This document shows, piece after piece, positions 5,651 through 6,051 of a DNA stretch of 6,051 bases (position 1 is its first letter; each line of letters begins with the position of its first letter). Position numbers and translations under genes: made by a program. This DNA comes from Planctomycetota bacterium (GTDB lineage: Bacteria; Planctomycetota; UBA11346). The notes under the pieces are model-generated. The model did no database searches and was not told the DNA's origin. It saw only the letters and a list, made by a program, of their open reading frames with translations. The stretch is from NCBI GenBank assembly GCA_947440715.1, contig CANETI010000167.1, positions 1 to 6,051 of the forward strand, in the 5' to 3' direction.

Positions 5651-6051
5651 TTAGTACCCGTTACTTCCCAGTATTTTTAGTGGAATACGACGACGAAAGA
5701 CATCGTCGTCTGTTAGTGCCATTTCATGTTGCCGCGCCACAATCACTTCGCCGTGGCAAAATGGATAGCGTTGATCAATTCGCTGTGCTAGGTGTGGATC
5801 TCGTCGCAGTTCCATAAATAATAAGTCAATCCGCCGTCCATAACGACGCGCACTGTGCGCTGCCGTGCTTGCATCTAAGCCTAATTTTTGACCTAACGCA
5901 CGCGTTCGATCATACCAAATGGCCCAGGGTTCTGTCGTTGCCCAGGGAAATAATCGCTGTGCGGTTACACTCTTATACTCCTGCTTTCTATTTATCTGGG
6001 AACCTTTGAGCATTTGAAAACAACGATCTACCGTCAGCGCGGCTTCGACAC
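5651..6051 (-). CDS. glpD: Glycerol-3-phosphate dehydrogenase, C-terminal part (5' end outside window)
   Basis: This - strand frame is open to the window edge and continues beyond the Met codon at 6013 (upstream residues VEAALTVDRCFQ), so it is the 3' end of a longer gene. About 133 residues are visible. They match the helical C-terminal domain of FAD-dependent glycerol-3-phosphate dehydrogenase (GlpD family). The evidence is the pattern ...RYGRRIDLLFMEL..DPHLAQRI....PFCHGEVIVARQHEMALTDDDVFRRRIPL, which corresponds to the family's 'E-V-x-Y-A-x-x-x-E-M-A-x-T-x-x-D-V-x-x-R-R' ending. The enzyme oxidises glycerol-3-phosphate to dihydroxyacetone phosphate at the inner membrane and passes electrons to quinone. 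The FAD-binding domain is not in the window, so catalytic competence cannot be judged. Another member of the same FAD oxidoreductase family is possible. The gene converges on the HEAT-repeat gene with a 41-nt gap. Confidence 0.8.
   Translation of the reverse strand, partial: VEAALTVDRCFQMLKGSQINRKQEYKSVTAQRLFPWATTEPWAIWYDRTRALGQKLGLDASTAAHSARRYGRRIDLLFMELRRDPHLAQRIDQRYPFCHGEVIVARQHEMALTDDDVFRRRIPLKILGSNGY
5689..5710 (-). repeat. Perfect 8-bp inverted repeat inside the glpD 3' end
   Basis: GACGACGA and TCGTCGTC form a perfect 8-bp stem with a 6-nt loop. On the coding strand it arises from GAC/GAT codons followed by CGT codons of the DDDVFRRR segment, about 36 nt before the stop. Both Asp and Arg residues are part of a conserved family motif, so the structure may be a by-product of codon choice. 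It lacks a T-run on either strand. Confidence 0.5.

Noticed and set aside
1..6051. CRISPR arrays, insertion sequences, tRNA/rRNA genes
   Set aside because: No regularly spaced repeats, transposase-like frames, terminal inverted repeats or structural RNA signatures were seen; other long open frames, on both strands, overlap real genes and look like shadows.

Overview
The window is a bacterial phosphate-starvation (Pho) locus. On the + strand it carries, in order, the 3' end of pstA, then complete pstB, phoU, phoB and phoR. These are followed by a gene for an exported HEAT-repeat protein. At the right edge the 3' end of a glycerol-3-phosphate dehydrogenase gene (glpD-like) reads inward on the - strand. 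Base composition looks mid-range (about half G+C) and fairly even. Every gene not cut by a window edge has an intact reading frame.

Layout: pstA (1-626, 5' part outside) is 5 nt from pstB (632-1480), which is 13 nt from phoU (1494-2165), which is 11 nt from phoB (2177-2869). These tight gaps fit a single transcript. A gap of about 48 nt precedes phoR (2918-4639). A 6-bp perfect hairpin overlaps the end of phoR. It is followed by a 91-nt spacer with a small inverted repeat and a -35-like hexamer, then the HEAT-repeat gene (4731-5609). The convergent glpD-like gene ends 41 nt away (5651-6051, 5' part outside).

Working model, from family knowledge: PstA (membrane permease) and PstB (ATPase) form the inner-membrane core of the high-affinity phosphate ABC importer, with PstS and PstC expected upstream. 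PhoU couples transporter state to the sensor kinase PhoR. PhoR phosphorylates PhoB, which would activate pst and other phosphate-scavenging genes. The HEAT-repeat protein has a signal peptide and no recognisable catalytic motif; its role is unknown. GlpD oxidises glycerol-3-phosphate, a compound that can supply both carbon and phosphorus, but it is on the opposite strand and may be unrelated.

Organism: a Gram-negative-type bacterium. The pst-phoU-phoB-phoR arrangement on one strand, the long PstA periplasmic segment, the N-terminally extended PstB and the neighbouring HEAT-repeat protein ending in a Trp-Trp tail are reminiscent of the Planctomycetota/Verrucomicrobiota/Lentisphaerota group. 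This is pattern recognition with low confidence, not a placement. Only phoU has a clear Shine-Dalgarno sequence. I do not see a previously undescribed system here; the least explained item is the exported HEAT-repeat protein.
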